In this document: positions 43,074 through 52,154 of the stretch, piece after piece
Position numbering within the stretch: position 1 is the first letter of the stretch
Layout: the number at the start of each line of letters is the position of its first letter
Origin: Mesonia profundi
GTDB taxonomy: Bacteria; Bacteroidota; Bacteroidia; Flavobacteriales; Flavobacteriaceae
Assembly (NCBI RefSeq): GCF_031085155.1
Contig: NZ_JAVHUL010000011.1
Span: 1 to 64,000, forward strand
DNA: 64,000 nucleotides
Reading direction: 5' to 3'
Position numbers and translations under genes: made by a program
Notes under the pieces: model-generated
Told to the model about the DNA's origin: nothing
What the model saw: the letters and a program-made list of their open reading frames with translations, nothing else
Databases searched by the model: none

Positions 43074-43616
43074 ATGAACACCTATATCATCTTATTACGA
43101 GGCATTAATGTTGGAGGAAAGCACAAGGTTTCCATGAAAGAAGTAAAGACTCTTTTAGAACAAAGTACTTATAAGAATGTAATTACATTACTTAACTCTG
43201 GGAATGTCATTTTCAATGCAAAAGAACAAGGTATTTCTGTCTTAGAAAACAACTTGAGCGAGCTTTTAGAGCATCATTTCTCTTTTCCGATTCCTGTAAT
43301 TGCATTAAGCGCGAGAAGTCTTCAGCAAATGATAGAAGAAAATACTTTTCAAAAGGAAGAGATTCATAAAGACATACGTCTGTATGTTTCTTTTACAAAA
43401 GAAGAGATTCAAAATAAAACTGAACTTCAACTTTTAGAAGATGAATCTTTTAAAATCATAAAATCTACTTCTAATCAAATTTTTAGTATGGTAGATCTCT
43501 CTAAAGGGAAAACTACGAAAGCTATGGAAAAATTAGGCAAACTCTATAAAAAGAAAATAACCACTCGAAATTGGAATACCCTAGAGCGGATTTATAAGAA
43601 ACTGGAAACCCTGTAG
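43074..43616 (+). CDS. DUF1697 family protein
   Basis: The 180-residue protein starts MNTYIILLRGINVGGKHKVS with KEVKTLLEQSTYKNVITLLN and SGNVIFNA, the diagnostic DUF1697 block (~1-50), and ends TTRNWNTLERIYKKLETL, also typical. Function unknown; structure-based work places it in a ribosomal-protein-like fold. Monocistronic. Confidence 0.92.
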   Translation: MNTYIILLRGINVGGKHKVSMKEVKTLLEQSTYKNVITLLNSGNVIFNAKEQGISVLENNLSELLEHHFSFPIPVIALSARSLQQMIEENTFQKEEIHKDIRLYVSFTKEEIQNKTELQLLEDESFKIIKSTSNQIFSMVDLSKGKTTKAMEKLGKLYKKKITTRNWNTLERIYKKLETL

Positions 43617-43797
43617 TTTGAAAATAAACTCCATTCCTCACCCTTTAGCATAATCCTAGCTAAATATAAATTTTGCTCTTTCTTTTCGTTCTCTGCTTTT
43701 TATATTTATCCGCATGACGCCAAAAATACAGGATAAAAACAGATAGCGTTCTCTTCATCTTTTTAATTATAATGGATAGATTATTACCGATTAAGGC

Positions 43798-43845
43798 AAT
43801 AATTAACTATAACAACTCTAAACTAATAGAAATAATTAACTATAA
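43798..43845 (+). promoter_or_regulatory. Direct 15-bp repeat upstream of the metalloprotease gene
   Basis: AATAATTAACTATAA occurs exactly at 43798-43812 and 43831-43845, 33 bp apart (about three helical turns), 24 bp before the ATG at 43869. Regular spacing on one DNA face suggests a transcription-factor site, though chance in AT-rich DNA is possible. Confidence 0.35.
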
Positions 43846-43868
43846 TTGCAAAAATTTAACCTACACTT

Positions 43869-46031
43869 ATGAAACACCTTCTTCTCTTACTTAGCATTTT
43901 TACTTGCTTTTCTTTTTATGGACAAGAATTAAGACCCATTCCTCAAAAAATAGAAGACTTCAAGCAAAACAACGGAGAGTTTACCTCATTCGAACTCTTT
44001 TCTAAAGTTGAAAACAGTACAGAAATAGAAAAACTAAGCAGGCTAGCTTCAGACGCTACGGTCTTAGAGCTAAACAATTCTCAACTGCAATCGCTAATCA
44101 CCGAGAAACCCAAAGCAATTGAAGTTTCTTTTTATTACCAAGAAGAAAAAATTACGTTACACTTATTAAGAACCAATAATTTTACGGAAAGTTTTAAAGC
44201 TTTTGATGAAAAGGGAAACAAAATCGATTACGACTTAGGTGCCTATTACCAGGGTATTGTTGCCCATGAACCTAATTCTTTAGTAGGTTTTAGTTTTTTT
44301 AATGATGATGTTATGGGAGTTACTTCTTCCTTAAGTTTAAGAAATGTTGTTTTGGGAAAAATTAAAGGTTCTAATCATTTTATTACCTATGCAGATCATA
44401 ACTTAACAAAGGAAAACCCGTTTATGTGTGGTGTAGATACATTGAAAGAGAATAATGAATCTGGAAAAATTACACAAAGTAGCACCACTGCCAACACTAA
44501 TATGACTAACAATTGCGTAAGAGTTTATTATGAGATTGCTTACGCTCCTTATGTAAACAATAATAGTGACACTACTGCAACTATAAATTGGTTAACTGCT
44601 ATTCATAACAATATTGCTACCTTATATTCTAATGACAACATTCAAACTGCTTTAAGCGAGGTAATGGTTTGGACCAGCGAAGATCCTTATGAATTTGGGT
44701 TTTCTGGTAATTTATCTTATTTCGCTAATTCAAGAACTGGGTTTAATGGAGATCTAGCCCATTTGGTTAATTATCCATCTACAACCTCTGTAGCTTATTT
44801 AAACTCTCTTTGTTCAGAAAATAGGTTTGCCTATTCTGGTATTGACCAATATTACGCAGACGTGCCTACCTATTCTTGGACGATTATGGCAATGACACAT
44901 GAAATGGGACATGCTTTAGGTTCTCCACACACCCATGCTTGTGCCTGGAATGGAAACAATACCGCGATAGATGGTTGCGGACCTCAATCTGGAAACGGTG
45001 AGGGTTGTGATGCGGCTTTACCTAGTGATGGCGGTACCATTATGAGTTATTGTCATTTAGTATCTGGTGTGGGGATTAATTTCCTTAACGGATTTGGAAC
45101 ACAACCATCAACATTAATACAAAACACTATTGATTCTAAATCTTGTCTTGGGACAGATTGTACCACTTCTGAATGTTCAGCAACTGTATATGATGCAACC
45201 TTTACCGATGTTACTCAAAACTCTGCTACGGTGAATATTGTTGATAACTACTCTACCGAATGGGAATACAAAATATATCCTGTAAATTCATTCAGCAACA
45301 ACTGGATCTCTACTACGAGTCAATCTGTTGACTTATCACAATTAGATCCTAACTCCTATTACGTGATTGAAATTAAAAACATTTGTAATAATCCTGGGAG
45401 TTTAAACATTAGTACCAAAAGAATGTTTTTAACAGACGGGGATTACTGTAACGGTGATGTATTTACTGATACTGGTGGCACCAGCGGATTTTATGGCGAT
45501 CAAGAATATTTTGTGAAGACTTTTTATCCAGGAGATGGAGAAACATTAACGATGACCTTTAATGAATTTGATTTAGAGTTAGATTATGACTTTATGACCA
45601 TTTATAATGGAGAAAGTGTAAATGATCCTATCTTTCCAAATGCTGATTTGATGTCTGGAAGCACCAATCCAGGTCCGTTTACCTCAACGCATCCGTCGGG
45701 TGCCATTACAGTGAAATTTATTTCTGATCCTGCTGTTAATCTTGCTGGATGGAATGCTTCTTTCTCTTGCGAAGATCTTTCTACTTCTTCACAAGAAGTT
45801 AATTCATTTAGTATATACCCTAATCCAACTTCTTCTGTGGTTCATGTTTCTGCCAAAGAATTAATTAAAGATATTAAGGTATATGATACTTCTGGTAGAT
45901 TAATACAATCATTAAATAATCTAGAAACGGAAAGCGCAAGCCTAGATCTAGGCACACTTTCTAACGGAGTTTATTTTATACAAGTTACTTCTAAAAATGG
46001 GAAAGAAACCAAACAGATTATAAAGAAGTAA
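43869..46031 (+). CDS. Secreted zinc metalloprotease with CUB and type IX sorting domains
   Basis: The 720-residue protein has a signal peptide (MKHLLLLLSIFTCFSFYGQ), a propeptide (~20-205), a reprolysin-like catalytic domain with HEMGHALGSPH (H344, E345, H348, H354) and a downstream Met (MSYCH), a fibronectin-like linker, a CUB domain (~527-635, CNGDVFTDTGGTSGFYGDQE) and a C-terminal type A T9SS sorting signal (SFSIYPNPTSSVVHVSAKE to KETKQIIKK). It would be exported by Sec, moved out by the type IX system and cleaved at the surface. A candidate operator (43798-43845) precedes it and a terminator follows. Confidence 0.93.
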   Translation: MKHLLLLLSIFTCFSFYGQELRPIPQKIEDFKQNNGEFTSFELFSKVENSTEIEKLSRLASDATVLELNNSQLQSLITEKPKAIEVSFYYQEEKITLHLLRTNNFTESFKAFDEKGNKIDYDLGAYYQGIVAHEPNSLVGFSFFNDDVMGVTSSLSLRNVVLGKIKGSNHFITYADHNLTKENPFMCGVDTLKENNESGKITQSSTTANTNMTNNCVRVYYEIAYAPYVNNNSDTTATINWLTAIHNNIATLYSNDNIQTALSEVMVWTSEDPYEFGFSGNLSYFANSRTGFNGDLAHLVNYPSTTSVAYLNSLCSENRFAYSGIDQYYADVPTYSWTIMAMTHEMGHALGSPHTHACAWNGNNTAIDGCGPQSGNGEGCDAALPSDGGTIMSYCHLVSGVGINFLNGFGTQPSTLIQNTIDSKSCLGTDCTTSECSATVYDATFTDVTQNSATVNIVDNYSTEWEYKIYPVNSFSNNWISTTSQSVDLSQLDPNSYYVIEIKNICNNPGSLNISTKRMFLTDGDYCNGDVFTDTGGTSGFYGDQEYFVKTFYPGDGETLTMTFNEFDLELDYDFMTIYNGESVNDPIFPNADLMSGSTNPGPFTSTHPSGAITVKFISDPAVNLAGWNASFSCEDLSTSSQEVNSFSIYPNPTSSVVHVSAKELIKDIKVYDTSGRLIQSLNNLETESASLDLGTLSNGVYFIQVTSKNGKETKQIIKK

Positions 46032-46049
46032 ACTGTTTTTAACCCATAT

Positions 46050-46085
46050 AAAAAGCCTTTCAGTTAAATCTGAAAGGCTTTTTTG
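46050..46085 (+). terminator. Terminator after the metalloprotease gene
   Basis: AAGCCTTTCAG (46053-46063) pairs with CTGAAAGGCTT (46070-46080) around a 6-nt loop, with A and T flanks. Confidence 0.92.
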
Positions 46086-46105
46086 TTTACTAGATAGAAC
46101 TAAGG

Positions 46106-46420
46106 TTAAATTACTTCAGCATCAATCACATTATCATTTAAATCTTCTGCACTAATTCCGTTGAAAATATAGGCATAAACCCACATAAGTGTAAAGGAAG
46201 GAACAATATCTGTATAAGGCAATATTTCTTCGACAAATACAAGAATTGAGGCAATTTTACCTTTCTTTCCTGGATACATTTCAGACATCTGTTTAGCAGC
46301 ATATGGCGCCCACAAAATATCTAAAAAAGGTCCTACTACAGGAATGACCATAGATAACATCCCTACGCCATCAAAAAGTAATCCCTTAAAAAGTTGTTGG
46401 TATTTATGAGTTAAATTCAT
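46106..46420 (-). CDS. Small membrane protein of unknown function
   Basis: A 104-residue protein with hydrophobic segments at ~18-38 (GMLSMVIPVVGPFLDILWAP) and ~58-90. Its conserved-looking core (WAPYAAKQMSEMYPGKKGKI, then ASILVFVEEILPYTDIVPS) occurs in short flavobacterial membrane proteins without assigned function. It lies between the T9SS protease terminator and msrA. Confidence 0.65.
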   Translation of the reverse strand: MNLTHKYQQLFKGLLFDGVGMLSMVIPVVGPFLDILWAPYAAKQMSEMYPGKKGKIASILVFVEEILPYTDIVPSFTLMWVYAYIFNGISAEDLNDNVIDAEVI

Positions 46421-46464
46421 GTGTTTTTTATCTATATATATAACAAAAAAAGTGCCGAAATTAT

Positions 46465-46998
46465 CTATTCATCTAATAAATAGGCAAAAGATTCTCTCAA
46501 TTTTTTAAGTTTAGGATTAATAATAATCTGGCAATAAGGTTGTTGCGTGTAATTATTATAGAAGTTTTGATGCTGAAATTCAGCTTCGTAAAAATTGGTG
46601 TAGGAGGTAACTTCAGTGACAATCTTATCTTCAAAAACCTTCTTGTTTAACTCTTCAATTACCCGATTGGCAGTTTCTTCCTGTTCCTCATCTTGGTAGA
46701 AAATAGCGCTTCTATATTGAGTGCCAATATCATTTCCCTGTCTATTTAAAGTTGTAGGATTGTGCGTCGCAAAAAAGATATGTAGTATTTCTTCATACGA
46801 AACTTGCTTGGGATCGTAGGTAAATTGTAATGCTTCGGCGTGTCCCGTTCTTCCTTCCACCACTTCTCGGTAAGGAGGGTTTTTAATTTTTCCGCCAGAG
46901 AAACCAGATTTTACACCAGAGATTCCTTTTACCCGTTGAAAAACAGCTTCGGTACACCAAAAACAACCATTGGCTAGAGTGACTTGTTTCATTTCCAT
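46465..46998 (-). CDS. msrA: Peptide methionine-S-oxide reductase MsrA
   Basis: The 177-residue enzyme has the catalytic GCFWCTEAVF near residues 11-20, GVKSGFSGGKIKNPPYREVV (~28-47), GRTGHAEALQFTYDP and the C-terminal recycling region, though the extra C-terminal cysteines of E. coli MsrA are not evident (one Cys in QPYCQII). Repairs oxidised Met-S-sulfoxide. ATG 46998 or the ATG two codons later can start it. No MsrB in the window. Confidence 0.94.
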   Translation of the reverse strand: MEMKQVTLANGCFWCTEAVFQRVKGISGVKSGFSGGKIKNPPYREVVEGRTGHAEALQFTYDPKQVSYEEILHIFFATHNPTTLNRQGNDIGTQYRSAIFYQDEEQEETANRVIEELNKKVFEDKIVTEVTSYTNFYEAEFQHQNFYNNYTQQPYCQIIINPKLKKLRESFAYLLDE

Positions 46999-47144
46999 TT
47001 TTTGCTTAAAATTAAAAGAAGTTTTTCAGCATTAAAACAGCTAGGCTTAAATTAACGTTGATTTGTGATTTATATCACCTAGCATCACATTTTGAAAAGA
47101 AAAACCTATTTTAGCCTAGAAAATCTTGCTCAAAAAAGATATCC

Positions 47145-47813
47145 ATGATTGAAGTTAAAAATTTACATAAATACTACGAAGACCTTCACGTTCTTTACGA
47201 TGTCAATCTCGTGATAGAAAAAGGTGAAATTGTTTCTATAGTGGGCGCTTCTGGAGCTGGAAAAACCACTCTTTTACAAATTCTGGGCACCTTAGATACC
47301 CCCAGTAAAAAGCAGGATTCTTTGGTAAAGCTCAACCAGACTGAAGTGAGCAAACTCTCTAAGAAAGACTTGGCTAAATTCAGAAATCAACATATCGGAT
47401 TTATTTTTCAGTTTCATCAATTGTTACCCGAATTTACGGCTTTAGAAAATATTTGTATTCCGGCTTTTATTCATAAAACTCCCAAAGATCAAGCTGAAAA
47501 AAGAGCTTTAGAGCTTTTAGAATTTCTAGGACTTGAAGATCGCAAAGATCACAAACCCGGCCAATTAAGTGGTGGAGAGCAACAACGAGTAGCGGTTGCC
47601 AGAGCTTTAATCAATAATCCTGAAATTATCCTTGCCGATGAACCTTCAGGAAATTTAGACTCTGAATCTGCTGAAAATCTTCATCAGCTTTTTTTTAAAC
47701 TAAGAGAAGAATTCGGTCAAACCTTTGTCATTGTCACCCACAACCTAGAATTAGCTAATATGGCAGACCGTAAACTGGTTATGGTCGACGGTAGTATAAC
47801 TCCGCCCGTATAA
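47145..47813 (+). CDS. lolD: LolD-type ABC ATPase
   Basis: The 222-residue ATPase has Walker [21 protein letters not shown] (~31-50), the Q-loop [18 protein letters not shown], signature [15 protein letters not shown] (~139-153), Walker [17 protein letters not shown] and switch [10 protein letters not shown]. Belongs to the LolD/MacB group that releases lipoproteins or exports substrates. No permease is adjacent; its partner must be elsewhere. The stop TAA overlaps the ATG of the decayed gene that follows. Confidence 0.9.
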   Translation: MIEVKNLHKYYEDLHVLYDVNLVIEKGEIVSIVGASGAGKTTLLQILGTLDTPSKKQDSLVKLNQTEVSKLSKKDLAKFRNQHIGFIFQFHQLLPEFTALENICIPAFIHKTPKDQAEKRALELLEFLGLEDRKDHKPGQLSGGEQQRVAVARALINNPEIILADEPSGNLDSESAENLHQLFFKLREEFGQTFVIVTHNLELANMADRKLVMVDGSITPPV

Positions 47814-48068
47814 TGCTGTTCATTGTTGTTTCTTGGCTCTATATTTTTCTAGCTTCTACGCTAGTAGGGCTTTTTATTCAGCAACAATTAAAACTTTCTT
47901 TTCAAGCTTTAGTTATTCAGTTTCTTCTGGAATACGGGAGATGGTCCTTTGCCTAGCGTAAACAAAGACCAGATTAAATATTTTAAAGAAAAAATCCATT
48001 ATATTCCGCAGCGAAGAGGAAAAACTTTAAAAGAAGGCTTTTACAGCAAAAAAATACCCGCGGAATGA
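47813..48068 (+). pseudogene. Internally deleted gene: N- and C-terminal remnants of a membrane protein
   Basis: ATG 47813 (overlapping the lolD stop) opens a 47-codon frame [20 protein letters not shown]... that reads like the first transmembrane helix of a large membrane protein and then hits TAG at 47954. In another frame the last ~45 codons, WNTGDGPLPSVNKDQIKYFK then PQRRGKTLKEGFYSKKIPAE, read as a clean protein tail ending in TGA at 48066-48068, overlapping the next gene's ATG (ATGA). So both ends keep operon-style spacing while the ~middle is gone and the frame is lost. The ends recall a large glycosyltransferase-like membrane family (DUF8201/LIC_10190 type), from memory only. Confidence 0.7.
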
Positions 48069-48829
48069 ATAAAAGAGAACTAAAAGAGTTTTTAGACCAT
48101 AAGGTTGTTGAATACGAAAATCCCGAGTTTATAGCGACTGATCCTATTCAGATTCCGCATTTATTTACTCGAAAAGAAGATATCGAAATCGCAGGCTTTC
48201 TTACTGCCACCATCGCTTGGGGAAATAGAAAAAGCATTCTTAAAAATGCGCATCGACTCATGGAAATGATGGATCATTCGCCCTATGACTTTATCAAAAA
48301 TCATCAAGAAACAGATTTGGACTCGCTTACGGGCTTTGTTCATCGTACTTTTAATGCAAATGATTTATTCTATTTTATAAAAGCACTTCAAAACATCTAT
48401 CAAAATCACCAAGGCCTTGAAGGCATTTTTACCGAATTTAGCTCGCCTACTTCTACCCAAGTGGGAATTCACGAACTCAAAAAGATATTCTTTGAGTTAG
48501 AGCATCAAAAAAGAACCGAGAAACACGTTAGCGATCCTTTAAAAAAATCCGCTGCAAAGCGTATCAATATGTTTTTAAGGTGGATGGTACGTTCTTCAAA
48601 AAATGAAGTAGATTTCGGACTCTGGAAACATATTTCTCCGTCCGCCTTATCTTGCCCGCTAGACGTTCATAGCGGCAACGTGGCTAGAAAATTAGGCCTC
48701 TTAAAAAGAAAGCAAAATGATGCTAAAGCTTTAGCAGAATTAGACATGCAACTTAGAAAATTAGACCCTCAAGATCCTGTAAAATATGATTTTGCTCTCT
48801 TTGGATTAGGAGTTTTTGAAAAATTCTAA
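48065..48829 (+). CDS. TIGR02757 family protein
   Basis: The 254-residue protein shows the family pattern: NPEFIATDPIQIPHLFTRKE (~19-38), EIAGFLTATIAWGNRKSILK (~42-61), RINMFLRWMVRSSKNEVDFG and CPLDVHSGNVARKLGLLKRK, with a C-terminal DPVKYDFALFGLGVFE. A helical protein of unknown function restricted mostly to Bacteroidota; the 'DVHSGNVARKLGLL' segment is HhH-glycosylase-like. It starts inside the stop of the preceding pseudogene. Confidence 0.92.
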   Translation: MNKRELKEFLDHKVVEYENPEFIATDPIQIPHLFTRKEDIEIAGFLTATIAWGNRKSILKNAHRLMEMMDHSPYDFIKNHQETDLDSLTGFVHRTFNANDLFYFIKALQNIYQNHQGLEGIFTEFSSPTSTQVGIHELKKIFFELEHQKRTEKHVSDPLKKSAAKRINMFLRWMVRSSKNEVDFGLWKHISPSALSCPLDVHSGNVARKLGLLKRKQNDAKALAELDMQLRKLDPQDPVKYDFALFGLGVFEKF

Positions 48830-48900
48830 ATATAACCGCATAACTATACTTACTTTTTTATCTTTACTTAAAATTAACTACCTCCAAAAGCTTTGTCTTT

Positions 48901-50109
48901 ATGCTTACTCAACAAACTTCTCGCCGAGAATTAAAACGTTTAAAAGCTTTAGAAGAATATCGCATTTTAGATACGCCAAATGAAGCAGAGTATGATGAAA
49001 TTGCGCAGTTAGCAGCTAAAATTTCTGGTATGCCTGTTGCTCTCATTTCGTTTATAGACAAAAATAGGCAATGGTTTAAATCTAAAGTGGGCTTTGATGT
49101 GTGTGAAACCGAAAGAAATATTTCTTTTTGTACCCACGCGATTGAAGCTGAAGGTGATATCTTAGAGGTTAAAAACGCTCTAGAAGATGTGCGTTTTAAA
49201 AATAATCCGCTTGTAACTACCCCAGAATCACCTGTTATTTACTATTGCGGTTTTAAGCTTACCGATAGTAAAGGGATGACTTTAGGGACACTTTGTATTA
49301 TAGGTCATCAACCAGGATCTATGAACGAAAGTCAAAAAGCTTCTTTAAAGACCTTATCCAATCAAGTGGTAAAACTCTTAGAATTAAGACGTAATTTTGT
49401 CTTGTTAAAAGAAGCAGAGAAATCTCTTAAAGAGAAGAATAAGTTACTTAAAGATTTTGCAGGAACCGTTTCTCACGATATAAAAATGCCCTTGGCCAAT
49501 ATGGTTTTAACAGTAGATATTTTAAAGAAAAAGTACCTACCCGTTTTAGATGATGAAGGCCTAGAATATTTAAACTACTTAAAGCAATCTAGCTTTAAAC
49601 TAAGCGAATACATTACCGGTATTTTAAATTTGTATGAGAGTGAAGTCAGTACTCTAGAAAACTCTAAAGATTCTTTTGATCTAAAGAAATTATTAGAAGA
49701 AATCATTGACTTGTTTAATATTAAGCAAGAATGTGAGATTCTGTTACCAAATAACAATATAGAGCTTCAGTGTAATCGAACTGCTTTAGAGCAAATTTTA
49801 TTGAATCTTATAGGGAACAGTTTAAAATATAATGATAAGGAAAATATCATTATCAAAATTAAGTGCAAAGAGAAAGACGGGTATTATTTATTCTCCGTTC
49901 ACGACAATGGGGTAGGCATTCCTAAAGATAAGCAAAAAGATATTTTTAAGTTATTTTCTACCGCAGGAATACAAGATCGCCATGGAAATAAAGGAAACGG
50001 AATTGGTCTTTCTACCGTAAAAAAATTAGTTAAAAAATTAGGCGGAAAAGTTAAAATAAAGTCTGAAGTAGGAGAATTCACGAAAGTTTCATTTACCATT
50101 AAAAAGTAA
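48901..50109 (+). CDS. GAF-domain sensor histidine kinase
   Basis: The 402-residue kinase has a GAF domain (~20-160, YDEIAQLAAKISGMPVALIS, GTLCIIGHQPG), a short coiled coil, the H-box TVSHDIKMPLANMVLTVDIL (~192-211) and a HATPase domain with NRTALEQILLNLIGNSLKYN (N-box), FSVHDNGVGIPKDKQKDIF and KGNGIGLSTVKKLVKKLG. No transmembrane segment, so it is cytosolic. No response regulator is adjacent. Confidence 0.92.
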   Translation: MLTQQTSRRELKRLKALEEYRILDTPNEAEYDEIAQLAAKISGMPVALISFIDKNRQWFKSKVGFDVCETERNISFCTHAIEAEGDILEVKNALEDVRFKNNPLVTTPESPVIYYCGFKLTDSKGMTLGTLCIIGHQPGSMNESQKASLKTLSNQVVKLLELRRNFVLLKEAEKSLKEKNKLLKDFAGTVSHDIKMPLANMVLTVDILKKKYLPVLDDEGLEYLNYLKQSSFKLSEYITGILNLYESEVSTLENSKDSFDLKKLLEEIIDLFNIKQECEILLPNNNIELQCNRTALEQILLNLIGNSLKYNDKENIIIKIKCKEKDGYYLFSVHDNGVGIPKDKQKDIFKLFSTAGIQDRHGNKGNGIGLSTVKKLVKKLGGKVKIKSEVGEFTKVSFTIKK

Positions 50110-50119
50110 TTAATATCAT

Positions 50120-52054
50120 ATGCTATTTAAAAACCCTGCCGTTTTATATGCTTTATGTGTATTGATTATTCCCTTTTTTGTACACCTTTTTCAATTACGA
50201 AGGTTTAAGAAAGAATACTTCACCAATGTCGCATTTCTTAAAAAGATACAGCAGCAGTCTAGAAAAAGCTCTAAAGTAAAGAAGTGGCTAGTGCTGCTTT
50301 CCAGATTATTGGCATTTGCCGCTATTATTATGGCTTTTGCTCAGCCTTATTTCCCCGCGGAAGACACGAGTATCAAAGATGAAGATTTAGTGGTTTATCT
50401 AGACAACTCGTTTAGTATGCAGCAAGAAGGAGCTAATGGCACGCTTTTAAACGAAGCGGTGCAAAGTTTCATCACTTCTATTCCTGCCCAAAAAGAATTT
50501 ACTCTTTTTACCAGCAATAAAGTCTACCAAAATACCAAGCTTGATAAAATTAAAAATCAGTTGTTAGAGACGGGTTTTACCGCAAAGAACCCTAGCTTAA
50601 AATCTACTTACCTAAAAGCTCAGAACCTTTTTACTACTGAAAATAACAAGCGTAAAAGCTTTTTAGCACTATCCGATTTTCAAGCTAATACGGTAGATTC
50701 TAATGACTTTTTTGAGAAAGAAATTCATAACATCTTAATTCCGCTTCAAGCGAAAGAGCAACAAAATGTGAGTATTGATTCGGCATATATTGCCAATAAA
50801 ATCAATCAAGATTACCAAATGCATATTCGGGTTTCAAGCAACAAAAAATCTGAAGATATTTTTCCCATTGCTTTATACAATCAAGATCAACTTTTGGCCA
50901 AAAGCAGCATTAGCTTTACAGATAGTTTGGTAAGAAAAGTGGTTTTTAATCTTAATGAAAAAGAAATTCTTTACGGAAGAATAAGCTTAGAAGACCAATC
51001 TTTAGATTATGATAATCGCTTATTTTTTGGTATTGACTCCTATCAAAAAATAAAAGTAGCAGCCATTTCTGCGGAAGAGGATCGGTTCTTAAAGAAAATT
51101 TTTACCAACAAAGAAACTTTTGATTTTCATAGTTTTAAAGAAAATGAAGCCGATTATTCTGTCCTAGAAAACGCCGATTTTATAATCGTGAATGAGCTCT
51201 CACAACTCCCCACAAGTCTACAAACCTTGCTTCAGCAAAAACTGAAGCAAGAGAAAAACGTACTAATTATTCCCGGGAGTGATATAGATATTTCCAATTA
51301 CAATGCGTTTTTAGGGATACTAAACCGCGCTAAAATCATCGAAAAGAATAGTCAGGAATTAAAACTTACTCAAATCAGATTTTCACATCCTTTACTCAAA
51401 AATGTCTTCCGTAAGCAAATTTCCAATTTTGATTATCCTACGGTTTATGAAAGTTATAAGATCAACGATTATGGCTCTCCTGTGCTAATCACCAATGACA
51501 ATGCAGGTTTTTTAACCGAAAAGAATCATCTTTATCTATTTAAATCGGCTTTAAATCAAGAGGCGACTAACTTTAAAAGCTCTCCGCTAATTGTTCCCGT
51601 CTTGTATAATATGGCTTGGCAAAGTGTTTCTATCCCTCAACTCTATTATGAGGTTGGAGAAGTGAATGCGATTGATATTCCTACGCCTTTACATGATGAT
51701 GAAGTCTTGCATTTAACTCAAGGAGACGCAGATTTTATTCCGTTGCAACGGAAATTAAACAAGCAAGTAAAAATTACCACAGCTCCAGATCTTCCTCTTT
51801 TGGCGGGAAATTTTGAAGTAAGGAAACAAGATGAATTCATTACCAGCTTAGGTTTTAATTACAACCGGAAGGAAAGCGACTTAAAGGTTTATCCTCTTGA
51901 GCAATTGCAACACGTAGAAATTAAAAACAGTATTACCCAATATTTTTCTAGCTTAAGAAACCAGAGCGAAGTTGATGAACTTTGGAAATGGTTTGTTATT
52001 TTTGCACTTGTATTTTTAGCCATAGAAATGTTGCTGCTCAAGTTCCTGAAATAA
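50120..52054 (+). CDS. BatA-like protein with VWA-type fold
   Basis: The 644-residue membrane protein starts with the BatA (aerotolerance N-terminal) domain: MLFKNPAVLYALCVLIIPFF and FVHLFQLRRFKKEYFTNVAF, a second helix LLSRLLAFAAIIMAFAQPYF (~57-76), then VVYLDNSFSMQQEG, a MIDAS-like DxSxS metal site, a long periplasmic part and a final C-terminal helix (WFVIFALVFLAIEMLLLKFL). Its role is unknown; family members act with MoxR ATPases, none of which is near. Followed by the dihydroorotase-like gene, a common flavobacterial order. Confidence 0.88.
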   Translation: MLFKNPAVLYALCVLIIPFFVHLFQLRRFKKEYFTNVAFLKKIQQQSRKSSKVKKWLVLLSRLLAFAAIIMAFAQPYFPAEDTSIKDEDLVVYLDNSFSMQQEGANGTLLNEAVQSFITSIPAQKEFTLFTSNKVYQNTKLDKIKNQLLETGFTAKNPSLKSTYLKAQNLFTTENNKRKSFLALSDFQANTVDSNDFFEKEIHNILIPLQAKEQQNVSIDSAYIANKINQDYQMHIRVSSNKKSEDIFPIALYNQDQLLAKSSISFTDSLVRKVVFNLNEKEILYGRISLEDQSLDYDNRLFFGIDSYQKIKVAAISAEEDRFLKKIFTNKETFDFHSFKENEADYSVLENADFIIVNELSQLPTSLQTLLQQKLKQEKNVLIIPGSDIDISNYNAFLGILNRAKIIEKNSQELKLTQIRFSHPLLKNVFRKQISNFDYPTVYESYKINDYGSPVLITNDNAGFLTEKNHLYLFKSALNQEATNFKSSPLIVPVLYNMAWQSVSIPQLYYEVGEVNAIDIPTPLHDDEVLHLTQGDADFIPLQRKLNKQVKITTAPDLPLLAGNFEVRKQDEFITSLGFNYNRKESDLKVYPLEQLQHVEIKNSITQYFSSLRNQSEVDELWKWFVIFALVFLAIEMLLLKFLK

Positions 52055-52154
52055 AGAACCTAACAGCAACGCTTCAAAATACAACTTGGGATATGATTGT
52101 TAATTTTCGAGGGAAATCCTCGCAGTAATAACCTTCAATAAGGGAATAAAACGT

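Noticed and set aside
47091-47114. Promoter-like TTTG and TATTTTAG upstream of lolD
   Set aside because: The spacer is only 12 nt and the -7 box has a mismatch, outside the range seen for the other promoters here.
52108-52122. Small hairpin (CGAGG/CCTCG) between the BatA-like and dihydroorotase-like genes
   Set aside because: Five base pairs with no T-run; too weak to call a terminator or regulatory element.
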